Source: Candidatus Pacearchaeota archaeon (GTDB lineage Archaea; Nanobdellota; Nanobdellia; Pacearchaeales; GW2011-AR1). Taken from it: a stretch of 6,605 nt of DNA. A program made the position numbers and the translations under genes. Shown here piece by piece: positions 1 through 5,861 of this stretch (position 1 is its first letter; each line of letters opens with the position of its first letter). Where the stretch lies: assembly GCA_017608985.1 (NCBI GenBank), contig JAFCEV010000029.1:1-6605 (forward strand). Direction: 5' to 3'. The notes under the pieces were generated by a model. It worked only from the letters and a program-made list of their open reading frames with translations. It made no database searches and was not told the origin of the DNA.

Positions 1-2
1 TT

Positions 3-74
3 GAAGGAGAAATTTATGATAAATGCGAACTTGCGAGAATAATTATAAGTTATGGGGGAAAACATAATGAATAA
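3..74 (+). CDS. C-terminal tail of an upstream gene (5' end outside window)
   Basis: An open frame enters from the left edge and ends at TAA 72-74. Its 23 visible residues end in ISYGGKHNE and include one Cys (in the stretch YDKCELARII). The other two plus-strand frames stop earlier, at 2-4 and 16-18 in one frame and at 40-42 in the other. The alternating hydrophobic/polar residues would suit a terminal beta strand. The stop lies 8 bases inside the next gene if that gene starts at 67, a translational-coupling arrangement typical of an operon. The family cannot be named from so little sequence. By position it may be another envelope or pilin-like protein, but that is a guess. Confidence 0.5.
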   Translation, partial: EGEIYDKCELARIIISYGGKHNE

Positions 75-597
75 AAAAGAAACTCCTGCCTTTACATCAA
101 GAATCAATATTAAAATTTGTCCTGAGTCAAAACGCTCACAAGAGGAGATGCTGGGATTTGCACTAATTATGGTGGTGGTAGCTGTGGTTTTGCTTATTTT
201 CTTAGGATTTTCTCTAAGCAGTTCAAAAAAAGAGAGTGTGGAAAGTTATGAAGTTGAAAGCTTTATTCAGTCTTTTTTACAATATACTAGTAGTTGTGAA
301 GAAAATTTTGAGTTAAATTACCTTTCTGTCCAGAAACTGATATTAGCATGTGACAAAGGAGAGACATGCGTAGATGGGAGGGAAACTTGCGAAGTTTTAA
401 ACACTACATTAAAAGAAATTACAGAAAACAGCTGGAAGATTGGCGAGGAATTTCCTGTAAAAGGATATGAATTACAAATAGTTTCTTCAGAAGATAGTTT
501 GATATCTTTTAAAGAGGGGAATATTACTGGAAACAGCAAGGGAGCTGTACAGGTTCTTCCGAATTCTGTTGAAGTGCAATTTACAGCTTATTACTAA
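67..597 (+). CDS. Type IV pilin-like protein with class III signal sequence
   Basis: This is a predicted secreted or membrane-tethered pilin-like subunit of 176 residues. I prefer the ATG at 67 over the in-frame ATG at 52 because a GGGGGA purine run (54-59) sits 7 bases upstream of it, and because it overlaps the preceding stop by 8 bases. From residue 21 the protein reads SKRSQEEMLGFALI and then runs into a hydrophobic helix to about residue 49. A basic stretch, then Q, then acidic residues, then a helix is the layout of archaeal prepilins cut by a class III (prepilin/preflagellin) peptidase. Cleavage before Q25 is the likely archaeal choice, though the G-F pair five residues on also resembles the bacterial pilin site. 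The rest is a roughly 125-residue ectodomain with four Cys (C77, C95, C101, C108) and NTT and NIT glycosylation sequons. The pre-sequence of about 24 residues is long. The gene ends tail-to-tail with the regulator on the other strand. The exact fibre it joins cannot be told. Confidence 0.7.
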   Translation: MNKKETPAFTSRINIKICPESKRSQEEMLGFALIMVVVAVVLLIFLGFSLSSSKKESVESYEVESFIQSFLQYTSSCEENFELNYLSVQKLILACDKGETCVDGRETCEVLNTTLKEITENSWKIGEEFPVKGYELQIVSSEDSLISFKEGNITGNSKGAVQVLPNSVEVQFTAYY

Positions 598-947
598 ATC
601 TTTAAATGAATATTTATTGTATCCACTACAATCTCAGGTTTATATCTTATTCTCTTTTTTGTTTTTTCCTCTACTAATTCTACAAATCCAAATCTTTCAA
701 GAAGTTTGATGTCTTCTTTTACAGATTTAAATCCTCTTCCAAGTTGTTTAGCTAGTTCATATATAGATTTTGGATTCTTAACCTTTATAGTATGTAAAAT
801 TCGTGCTTTTTCATTGCTCAAAAGCTGTCTGAGAGCTGAAATTCCTGAAAAATTGTAGTCCTGCTTTGATATTTTTGGTTTTCTAAGTATAGAAAAACTT
901 TCTTTAGATTCTCTTATTGTTATTTCTCTGGTTTTTGTTTTTGCCAT
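594..947 (-). CDS. Winged-helix transcriptional regulator, COG4190-like
   Basis: A 117-residue basic protein. After a charged N-terminal arm (1-40), a helix around 38-55 carries the NEKARIL stretch. It is followed by a helix-turn-helix at about 61-83 (SIYELAKQLG, then GFKSVKEDIKLLERFG) and a beta wing at about 88-107 rich in Lys and Arg. The order 'P-S-I-x-E-L-A-x-x-L-G-R-x-x-x-x-V-x-x-D-[IV]-K-L-L-E-x-x-G' is that of the small archaeal predicted regulators grouped as COG4190 (HVO_A0114-like). No ligand or metal-binding domain is visible. The gene is transcribed away from the S-layer gene across a shared 371-bp region, so autoregulation or control of the S-layer is plausible but inferred. Its TAG (596-594) shares bases with the pilin gene's TAA. 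No Shine-Dalgarno site precedes the ATG, and its TATA box predicts a nearly leaderless mRNA. Confidence 0.75.
   Translation of the reverse strand: MAKTKTREITIRESKESFSILRKPKISKQDYNFSGISALRQLLSNEKARILHTIKVKNPKSIYELAKQLGRGFKSVKEDIKLLERFGFVELVEEKTKKRIRYKPEIVVDTINIHLKI
655..667 (+). terminator. Possible T-tract terminator of the pilin operon
   Basis: A T-rich run (TTTTTTGTTTTTT) lies about 60 bases past the pilin stop, inside the regulator's coding region, where it encodes Lys-rich wing residues. Archaeal RNA polymerase can terminate on U-tracts alone. No better terminator follows the pilin gene. The run may simply reflect Lys codons on the other strand. Confidence 0.25.
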
Positions 948-959
948 TCTGTCAAAAAT

Positions 960-1029
960 TATAGGGGTTTTTTCTTTATATATATGTAAAATATATATTT
1001 TATTGTTATATGTCTTTTTACCCCCTATA
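960..1029. repeat. Inverted pair TATAGGGG / CCCCTATA around the regulator's promoter
   Basis: TATAGGGG at 960-967 and its exact reverse complement CCCCTATA at 1022-1029 bracket the regulator's TATA box (975-984). The proximal copy falls next to the expected transcription start near 955, a usual repressor operator position. The same motif recurs as a second inverted pair, 1224-1230 and 1260-1267, in the S-layer leader. I saw no other copy in the window. Autoregulation by the adjacent winged-helix protein is an inference. Confidence 0.45.
975..984 (-). promoter_or_regulatory. TATA box of the winged-helix regulator
   Basis: On the minus strand the sequence reads TATATATAAA. Its centre is about 25 bases from position 955, so transcription would start some 8 bases before the ATG at 947. 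That would give an almost leaderless message and fits the absence of a Shine-Dalgarno site. Confidence 0.5.
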
Positions 1030-1116
1030 TTATAAAAAATTAAACATTATTAATAAATCTTTTGTTTTTGTTAAGAATCCAATATGATGTATTAATAATA
1101 AAGTGACACCAAAGCA

Positions 1117-1126
1117 TTTATAAATA
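1117..1126 (+). promoter_or_regulatory. Main candidate TATA box of the S-layer gene
   Basis: TTTATAAATA is preceded by a purine/A-rich stretch (CCAAAGCA) that suits a TFB recognition element. Archaeal spacing puts the transcription start near 1147, giving a leader of about 170 nt that would include the whole predicted RNA structure. The box sits inside the AAAGCA/TGCTTT inverted repeat. Confidence 0.5.
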
Positions 1127-1179
1127 AAATCCTTGCTTTTGAAAATTTTCTTGAGATAGGAAAAAATTTAGCGACAAGC

Positions 1180-1187
1180 TTTTTAAA
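1180..1187 (+). promoter_or_regulatory. Alternative TATA-like box of the S-layer gene
   Basis: TTTTTAAA, preceded by GCGACAAGC, would place the transcription start near 1209, right at the first leader hairpin. It is a poorer match than the box at 1117-1126. Two promoters for a very highly expressed S-layer gene would not be surprising. Confidence 0.25.
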
Positions 1188-1207
1188 GGAATTGAATTAG
1201 AAGTAGT

Positions 1208-1283
1208 ACACCTTACGGTGTTCTATAGGGAATATAGATCAGTTTCAACAAGATAGTGTCCCCTATAACTATCAAGTTGAAGC
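1208..1283 (+). promoter_or_regulatory. Predicted structured 5' leader RNA of the S-layer mRNA
   Basis: Three hairpins can be read directly. P1 is ACACC/GGUGU (1208-1212 with 1217-1221) with loop UUAC. P2 is CUAUA/UAUAG (1223-1227 with 1233-1237) with loop GGGAA. P3 has an 8-bp helix (1242-1249 with 1276-1283, including one G-U pair), a symmetric AA/AA internal loop, a 6-bp helix GAUAGU/ACUAUC (1252-1257 with 1268-1273), and the 10-nt loop GUCCCCUAUA. GGGA of the P2 loop matches UCCC of the P3 loop, which would allow a kissing interaction. Alternatively UAUAGGG (1224-1230) could pair with CCCUAUA (1261-1267) as a pseudoknot. The element ends 12 nt before the AAAGGAGGU ribosome binding region. 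I do not recognise it as a known riboswitch class. A role in S-layer mRNA stability or translation control is inferred. Confidence 0.5.
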
Positions 1284-1295
1284 AAAAGAGAGTTG

Positions 1296-1304
1296 AAAGG
1301 AGGT
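1296..1304 (+). promoter_or_regulatory. Strong Shine-Dalgarno site of the S-layer gene
   Basis: AAAGGAGGT matches the 3' end of 16S rRNA (CCUCC core) very well, far better than any other gene here. It ends 14 bases before the ATG at 1319, longer than usual. GTTGAAA (1292-1298) overlaps its left side and is complementary to TTTCAAC (1243-1249), which is also the left strand of leader hairpin P3. Confidence 0.75.
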
Positions 1305-1318
1305 AAAAAATAAAAAAT

Positions 1319-3946
1319 ATGAAATTTAATTTTAGAAAAATATCAGCAATTGGTGCTAGTGTTTTAATGGCTGGTATGACCATGGGTGTTGCTGCTGCTG
1401 CAGCTTATCCAAACCCGTTCGTGGTTGGAGGAACAGCAGATGTAGCAATTGTTTATGGTACAGGCGCAGGAGTTTCTGCAATTGATGTAGTTTCAGCTGG
1501 AAATATTCAGTCTAATCTACAGTCTTACATGGGTTCAAGTGGTGGTAGCTCAACAACTGTTAGTGGCAATGCTGCTAGTCTTGCTAGTGGTTCTGATGAA
1601 CTTTATTTAAATGATGACTTAGCTGAAAATGTGCAAACATTAACTAAGGCAGATTTGCCAATTGTTTTAGCAGATGGTGAGTTCACAGATGATAGTGGAA
1701 CAGACTATGATTACGAGCAAAAGATTACTTTAGGAACTTCAACAGATAATGGATTTGCTTTTGGCAATTCTGATAATGACTTAGATAATCCTGCTTTAAT
1801 GCTTGAATTATATAGTGGTTCTACAGTCTCAACAAACTATGCTTATGAATGGACCGTTACTTTTGGAGAAGCAGTAAACTTCACACATTCTGACTCAGAA
1901 GGTGAAGAGTTAAGTATTTTCGGAAAAACATACACTGTAGGAACAGCAACAGATTCAGATACATTAGTTCTTCTCGGAGGAAGTTCCAGCACTAGAATTG
2001 ATGTTGGAGAAACTAAGACGCTAACTATAGGAGAGGAATCCTATGAAGTTACCCTTAATGCTATAAGTGACGCAACTAATGCAGTAGCAAGTATTAGTGT
2101 TGATGGTGAAACAAAAACATTTACAGAAGGACAAACAAAAGACATTAAAGGAAATGATGTCTATGTTAAAACTGTTTTCAGAACAGGAGATAATTCAGGT
2201 TATGTTGAAGTTCAGTTAGGCGCTGACAAGTTAACTTTTGAAAATGCATCTGAAGTCCAATATGGTTCTGATAATGAAGATATTGATGGAACATATGTAA
2301 GTTGGACTGCTAACCCTGATGCTATGACAGACCTCAGTATTGCTGTCGCAGCTGAAGATTCTGATGTAGACCATTTCTTAGTTGGAGAAGCTTTCACAGA
2401 CCCTGTTTTTGGAACTGTTAAACTTGAATTTGCGAGTGTTGTAAATGGACCTACATTTACTGAAGAACAGGACACTGGAAGAAATGCTATTAAGATATTA
2501 AGTGGTGGAGATAGAGAACTCTTATTGGAGATAACTGATAAGGCTGGAAACACTGCAAGTGGTATTCCATTTATCTATCAAGACACTCTTCAAGATGATG
2601 CTTCCAATACTATTAGTTTAGTTGAAGGTGCAACAATCTCTGAAGATGGATACTTTATCCTTAATAGCGGAGATAATCAGCATATTATGCAACTAACAAA
2701 AGCAGACTTTGGGGATGGTACAAATGATGACGTAAAGATTGAAGATGTTATAACTGGTAACACTTATAGTTTTGATAACCACAATTTCGCAAGTGGTTAT
2801 TCAGCTACAATTTTAGGTCAAACATATACTATTACAAACCAAAGTGAAAGTAGTGCCACAATTACATCAAGCGATTATAGCACAAATGTTGCAGTATATC
2901 CTTATTTAGAATTAGTTTCTGGTGAGGATTACCCAAGAGTTGCTATCACTGATGTTGCTCAAGTATTTACTGGTGCTACAAAAGATAGTGATAAAGCATT
3001 AGACCTTCCAACAGGTTCAGTTGATGTAGCTTTCACAAATTCTACTACTAAAGATTGTTCCATTACTTTCACAGGAACAGGTGTAACAAGTATAACTTTG
3101 GACAACAGCAGTACAGTAGATACACTTAAAGTTGGCGAAGTTTATTACTATGTGAATTACACTGATACAGTGGACGATGATGAAAAATGTACTGCTGTAA
3201 ATGTAACTATGGCTGTTAACCCAAGTTTTAGTGATACTGATGAAGCTCAAGCATCACCAGGCATATTGTTTGTAGAAGGTGAAGATAACTCTGAATCAAG
3301 TTCAGATGTCTATAATGCTATCTTCTTTAATATGACTGATGATACAAACTATGGTGAATTCAACAATGTTAAATTCTCCTCAACAGTTAATACACAGTAC
3401 GATACACAAAGCTGGGATGATACAGACTATACTGGTTATCTAACTAACTGGGGTAGTTATGTATTAAGCGATAGTTCTGACAGTGACCAACACTTAGCAA
3501 GCATTACATATCCTGAAGACCAAATGTATGCTGAAGTATACCTTGCAGAATCAGGTGCAACAATTACAGGAGGAACAACAACTTCTGGCACAACTCAGCT
3601 TGGAGAAGTGCTTTACAAAGATACAGAAACAAGCCAGTATTCAAACAAGAACGTGATTGTTGTTGGTGGAAGCTGTATTAACTCTGCTGCTGCAGCATTA
3701 GTCGGAGAGCCTGCTTGCGGTGCAAGATTCACTGAATTGACTGGTGTCGGTTCAGGACAATTCTTGATTAAAGGTTATGCAAGTTCAAGTGTTACAAGCA
3801 AAGTTGCATTACTTGTTGCTGGTTACAATGTAGACGACACTTCAAACGCTGCAAAGGCATTGACAACCCAGTCAATTGACACAAGCAAGGAATACACAGG
3901 AACAACATCCTCAAGTGTAACTCTTGTTACAGAAGAAAGCAGTTAA
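1319..3946 (+). CDS. S-layer protein, Methanococcus-type (MJ0822-like family)
   Basis: An 875-residue secreted surface-layer protein, probably the main lattice subunit on the cell surface. A Sec signal peptide spans residues 1-29 (basic start, hydrophobic core, AAAAA before Y30). The mature start, YPNPFVVGG then AIVYGTGAGVSAIDVVSAGNI, matches the N-terminal S-layer domain of the methanococcal family. The conserved C-terminal block (about 776-850: VIVVGGSCINSAAAAL, CGARFTELTGVGSGQFLIKGY, ALLVAGYNVDDTSNAAKAL) matches the family's other end. The middle is acidic and beta-rich with many N-x-S/T sequons. LTKAD recurs at 108 and 459, each followed downstream by a FGKTYTV- or LGQTYTI-like strand (near 198 and 498), which suggests duplicated modules. 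The few Cys are in the C-terminal half. No hydrophobic anchor or sortase signal closes the protein (it ends VTLVTEESS). Start, signal peptide and terminator are all clear, and the reading frame is intact. Confidence 0.92.
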   Translation: MKFNFRKISAIGASVLMAGMTMGVAAAAAYPNPFVVGGTADVAIVYGTGAGVSAIDVVSAGNIQSNLQSYMGSSGGSSTTVSGNAASLASGSDELYLNDDLAENVQTLTKADLPIVLADGEFTDDSGTDYDYEQKITLGTSTDNGFAFGNSDNDLDNPALMLELYSGSTVSTNYAYEWTVTFGEAVNFTHSDSEGEELSIFGKTYTVGTATDSDTLVLLGGSSSTRIDVGETKTLTIGEESYEVTLNAISDATNAVASISVDGETKTFTEGQTKDIKGNDVYVKTVFRTGDNSGYVEVQLGADKLTFENASEVQYGSDNEDIDGTYVSWTANPDAMTDLSIAVAAEDSDVDHFLVGEAFTDPVFGTVKLEFASVVNGPTFTEEQDTGRNAIKILSGGDRELLLEITDKAGNTASGIPFIYQDTLQDDASNTISLVEGATISEDGYFILNSGDNQHIMQLTKADFGDGTNDDVKIEDVITGNTYSFDNHNFASGYSATILGQTYTITNQSESSATITSSDYSTNVAVYPYLELVSGEDYPRVAITDVAQVFTGATKDSDKALDLPTGSVDVAFTNSTTKDCSITFTGTGVTSITLDNSSTVDTLKVGEVYYYVNYTDTVDDDEKCTAVNVTMAVNPSFSDTDEAQASPGILFVEGEDNSESSSDVYNAIFFNMTDDTNYGEFNNVKFSSTVNTQYDTQSWDDTDYTGYLTNWGSYVLSDSSDSDQHLASITYPEDQMYAEVYLAESGATITGGTTTSGTTQLGEVLYKDTETSQYSNKNVIVVGGSCINSAAAALVGEPACGARFTELTGVGSGQFLIKGYASSSVTSKVALLVAGYNVDDTSNAAKALTTQSIDTSKEYTGTTSSSVTLVTEESS

Positions 3947-3955
3947 TTCAATTAA

Positions 3956-3987
3956 TTTTATTTTTTCTTTTCTCTTTTTCTTTTTTT
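3956..3987 (+). terminator. T-tract terminator after the S-layer gene
   Basis: Starting 10 bases past the S-layer stop, about 32 bases are almost all T with a few C, ending in seven T. No GC-rich stem precedes it. Consecutive U-tracts are the usual intrinsic termination signal in archaea. It isolates the S-layer transcript from the membrane-protein genes downstream, which have their own promoter. Confidence 0.75.
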
Positions 3988-4054
3988 AATGATTAGTGAG
4001 AACTGAATTTTTAATTTTAGTAGACAGATAAAAAATTCGTTTTCAGAGAAAATC

Positions 4055-4064
4055 TTTTATATAT
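4055..4064 (+). promoter_or_regulatory. TATA box upstream of the paralogous membrane-protein genes
   Basis: TTTTATATAT, preceded by AGAGAAAATC as a possible TFB element, predicts a start near 4085 and a leader of about 50 nt. No Shine-Dalgarno site lies close to the ATG at 4135. A small AT hairpin, ATTAG/CTAAT (4119-4123 with 4128-4132), ends two bases before the start codon. Confidence 0.5.
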
Positions 4065-4134
4065 CTATAAGAGAACAAGGGGGTCATATTAAACCAATAA
4101 TAAATTTTTTAAGCATAGATTAGTTTTCTAATAG

Positions 4135-4707
4135 ATGAGAAAAATAAGCTCAAGACACGCTGAGGAAAAAAAACAGAAAAGAAACCAGATAATTGTAGGA
4201 ATAATTCTTATTTTTGTTATGCTCGGAAGCGTGTTTGGAATTATTGTTGGCTCTTTTGAAAAAGAAGATAACTCCAAGATAAATTATAATGGATTTGAAT
4301 TTGCAAAGCAGAACAACAGATGGATTCTGAACATAGGTAATTTTAATTTCATCTTCCAATACAACCCTTATCAAGTTGAAGAAATAAACTCAGAAAATTT
4401 AAAATATTTAGATAATTATTATAACAAACCACTTTATATTTCCTCAGAGAGCAATGAAGCAATCTCAGAAATTTATATAAATCTCAAACAGATTGCACAA
4501 AGAATACAATTCGCCTGCATAAACGAAAAAGAATGCGAAGGAGATTTGCCTGTAAAAACATGCGAAGACAATTTCATAATAATAAAAAAGGGAAATTCCA
4601 GTGAAATTGTTCAGGATGAAAATTGTGTCTTCATAAAAGGGGCTGAAGAAAATTTAACAGAAATCAGCGACGAGTTCTTATTTCAAATTACAGGTATAAG
4701 ACAATAA
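4135..4707 (+). CDS. One-pass membrane protein with Cys-containing ectodomain, paralogue A
   Basis: A 190-residue protein of unrecognised family. Residues 1-18 are strongly basic (cytoplasmic side), 19-40 form one transmembrane helix, and about 150 residues lie outside. The ectodomain starts with YNGFEF (51-56), has a NPY around 77-79, and carries four Cys (128, 134, 143, 164) plus NSS and NLT sequons. It aligns by eye with the next gene along its whole length: same topology, Y-x-G-[FV]-E-F just after the helix, a T-C-[ED] Cys, a G-N-[SE]-[ST]-[EK]-I stretch, and a hydrophobic strand ending in G-I near the C-terminus. The two look like an old tandem duplication. Its C-x5-C-x8-C cluster also faintly resembles the Cys cluster of the pilin-like protein. 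Its role is unknown; surface location is inferred. Confidence 0.75.
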   Translation: MRKISSRHAEEKKQKRNQIIVGIILIFVMLGSVFGIIVGSFEKEDNSKINYNGFEFAKQNNRWILNIGNFNFIFQYNPYQVEEINSENLKYLDNYYNKPLYISSESNEAISEIYINLKQIAQRIQFACINEKECEGDLPVKTCEDNFIIIKKGNSSEIVQDENCVFIKGAEENLTEISDEFLFQITGIRQ

Positions 4708-4710
4708 ATC

Positions 4711-4718
4711 TTATAAAG
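4711..4718 (+). promoter_or_regulatory. Possible internal promoter for paralogue B
   Basis: TTATAAAG lies in the 31-bp gap between the two paralogues. Its centre is about 25 bases before the ATG at 4739, so it could give a leaderless mRNA. No Shine-Dalgarno site is present. The gene could equally be read through from 4055. Confidence 0.35.
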
Positions 4719-4738
4719 AATCAAAAACAAAAGATAAA

Positions 4739-5383
4739 ATGGATAAGAAAGAAAAAGAGCATGAGCAGGATGAAGAAGCGAAGATATTGCCTGAAGAACA
4801 GAGAAAAAAAGAAAACAAGCAGTTGAAAAGTATTTTAATTGGAATAGGAATAATATTTCTTGCTTTTATATTCTTTATTTTTTTTACAAATGCGCTTGCA
4901 AATTTTAAATATAAAGGGGTGGAATTTAAAGTTATTAAAGATAATGGGTTAATTTTCTATAACACTGCTTTTCCGATATATTCTCCTACAGGCGAACATA
5001 CTGCAGATTATAATTTCTATCTGAGAAATGACCCGAGAAAACTAAAAGATATTCCATTCAATGGAAACTATACATTAATGGAAAATATGGTTATTAATAT
5101 TACAGGAGAGTTTAATTGCGATGGCGACGGAGTTATTGCAGTTGCGAACCTTGTGAAAGTGCATGAATTTTTCGGAACCAAAGTCATAAGGGATGAAAAT
5201 GCAACCTGCGATGAACTTGGGAGATATACATTTGTGCGAATAACAGAGGGAAATGAAACAAAAATAGAGCAATTTGGTCCTGCCTGCTATAATATTTATG
5301 TGAAAGACTGCGAAATTCTTCCTGCAACAGAGAGATTTATAATTGAAGTTTTTGTGATTGCGCATGGAATAACAGAGAAATAG
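4739..5383 (+). CDS. One-pass membrane protein with Cys-containing ectodomain, paralogue B
   Basis: A 214-residue protein with a highly charged Lys/Glu N-terminal region (1-30), one transmembrane helix at about 31-50, and an ectodomain of about 160 residues. Just after the helix comes YKGVEF (58-63), then a NFYLRNDPRKL stretch (92-102) that resembles a recurring motif I associate with uncharacterised DPANN membrane proteins. Four Cys (127, 157, 183, 191) and sequons NYT, NIT, NAT and NET follow. The CDGDG at 127-131 is too short to call a calcium loop. It is paralogous to the gene before it, with the same order of motifs but a longer middle and shifted cysteines. It is followed after one base by the transporter-like gene, so those two are surely co-transcribed. 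Function unknown; no catalytic motif is seen. Confidence 0.75.
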   Translation: MDKKEKEHEQDEEAKILPEEQRKKENKQLKSILIGIGIIFLAFIFFIFFTNALANFKYKGVEFKVIKDNGLIFYNTAFPIYSPTGEHTADYNFYLRNDPRKLKDIPFNGNYTLMENMVINITGEFNCDGDGVIAVANLVKVHEFFGTKVIRDENATCDELGRYTFVRITEGNETKIEQFGPACYNIYVKDCEILPATERFIIEVFVIAHGITEK

Positions 5384-5384
5384 A

Positions 5385-5861
5385 ATGGATTTGAGACTTT
5401 TTTATGCACTGATTCTCACACTGATTCCATTAGGAGAGCTGAGAATAGGGCTCCCTCTCGCGATATTCTATGCACTTGACAATAAAATACCTGTTCTTCT
5501 TATTTTTCTACTGATATTTCTCGTAAATATTCTTCTGATATTTCTGGCTTTCTGGTTTTTTGACAATCTCCATCATGTTCTTTTGAAATTAAAATTCTAC
5601 AGAAAATTCTTCGAGATGTATCTTAAAAGATTTCAGAAAAGAGTGGATAAATTTGAAAAAAGGCACTCTGCACTTGGTTTTTCTGCTCTGATTTTGTTGG
5701 TTGCATTTCCTGTCCCAGGAACAGGAGTATGGAGCGGGTGTCTTCTTAGCTGGCTTCTGGATTTAGACAGAAAAAAAAGCATGTTGTCAATAGCTCTTGG
5801 AGTTCTATTAGCAGGGTTATTTGTTTTTATTGGAACCCTTGGATTTGCCAGTCTTCTTTAA
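5385..5861 (+). CDS. Small multidrug export family membrane protein (COG2426)
   Basis: A 158-residue integral membrane protein. Helices are at about 5-30 and 35-60, then an amphipathic charged segment (61-95), and two or three helices to the end (97-158). Two signatures place it in the 'putative small multidrug export' family (Sm_multidrug_ex, COG2426): P-L-G-E-L-R-I-G-L-P near 15-24, and FPVPGTGVWSG near 108-118. These two Pro/Gly motifs are probably re-entrant elements that make up the transport site. The drug-export name is historical, and the actual substrate is unproven. The ATG follows the previous stop (5381-5383) by one base, so translation is coupled to paralogue B. Its last 45 bases overlap the archaeosortase gene on the other strand. 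Confidence 0.85.
   Translation: MDLRLFYALILTLIPLGELRIGLPLAIFYALDNKIPVLLIFLLIFLVNILLIFLAFWFFDNLHHVLLKLKFYRKFFEMYLKRFQKRVDKFEKRHSALGFSALILLVAFPVPGTGVWSGCLLSWLLDLDRKKSMLSIALGVLLAGLFVFIGTLGFASLL

Larger units (their letters stand above)
948..1318. other. Divergent intergenic regulatory region (371 bp)
   Basis: No credible coding region lies between the regulator and the S-layer gene. The stretch holds the minus-strand TATA box for the regulator, at least one plus-strand TATA box for the S-layer gene, four TATAGGG(G) motif copies in two inverted pairs, and a structured leader with a strong ribosome binding site. A further inverted repeat, AAAGCA (1111-1116) with TGCTTT (1134-1139), flanks the main S-layer TATA box and could be an operator. 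From about 1030 to 1105 I see only AT-rich sequence. Confidence 0.7.

Noticed and set aside
1..42. Alternative reading of the left edge as a gene tail ending at TAA 40-42
   Set aside because: The other frame runs longer (to 74), reads more like protein and overlaps the next start in an operon-like way. The shorter frame cannot be fully excluded.
318..539. Minus-strand open frame of 73 codons within the pilin-like gene
   Set aside because: It is an antisense shadow of a gene with a convincing signal sequence and Cys pattern.
1208..1221. ACGG next to a hairpin loop, as in guanidine-II riboswitches
   Set aside because: ACGG is partly in the stem, the second hairpin has no ACGR loop, and the paired-hairpin geometry does not match.
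948..1318. CRISPR array, tRNA or insertion-sequence end in the intergenic region
   Set aside because: There are no evenly spaced direct repeats, no cloverleaf, and no transposase or terminal inverted repeats.
2212..2553. Minus-strand open frame of 113 codons within the S-layer gene
   Set aside because: It is a shadow of the S-layer frame: Ser/Leu-rich, no recognisable fold, no ribosome binding site, and fully inside a clear gene.
4150..4374. Minus-strand open frame of 74 codons within paralogue A
   Set aside because: It is an antisense shadow of a membrane protein with a clear topology, and its Phe/Asn/Lys richness follows from AT-rich antisense codons.
5505..5540. Repeated 'ctgatatttct' segments in the transporter-like gene (CTGATATTTCT at 5512-5522 and 5536-5546)
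   Set aside because: They encode Leu-Ile-Phe-Leu repeats in a membrane helix, where low-complexity hydrophobic codons explain the match.
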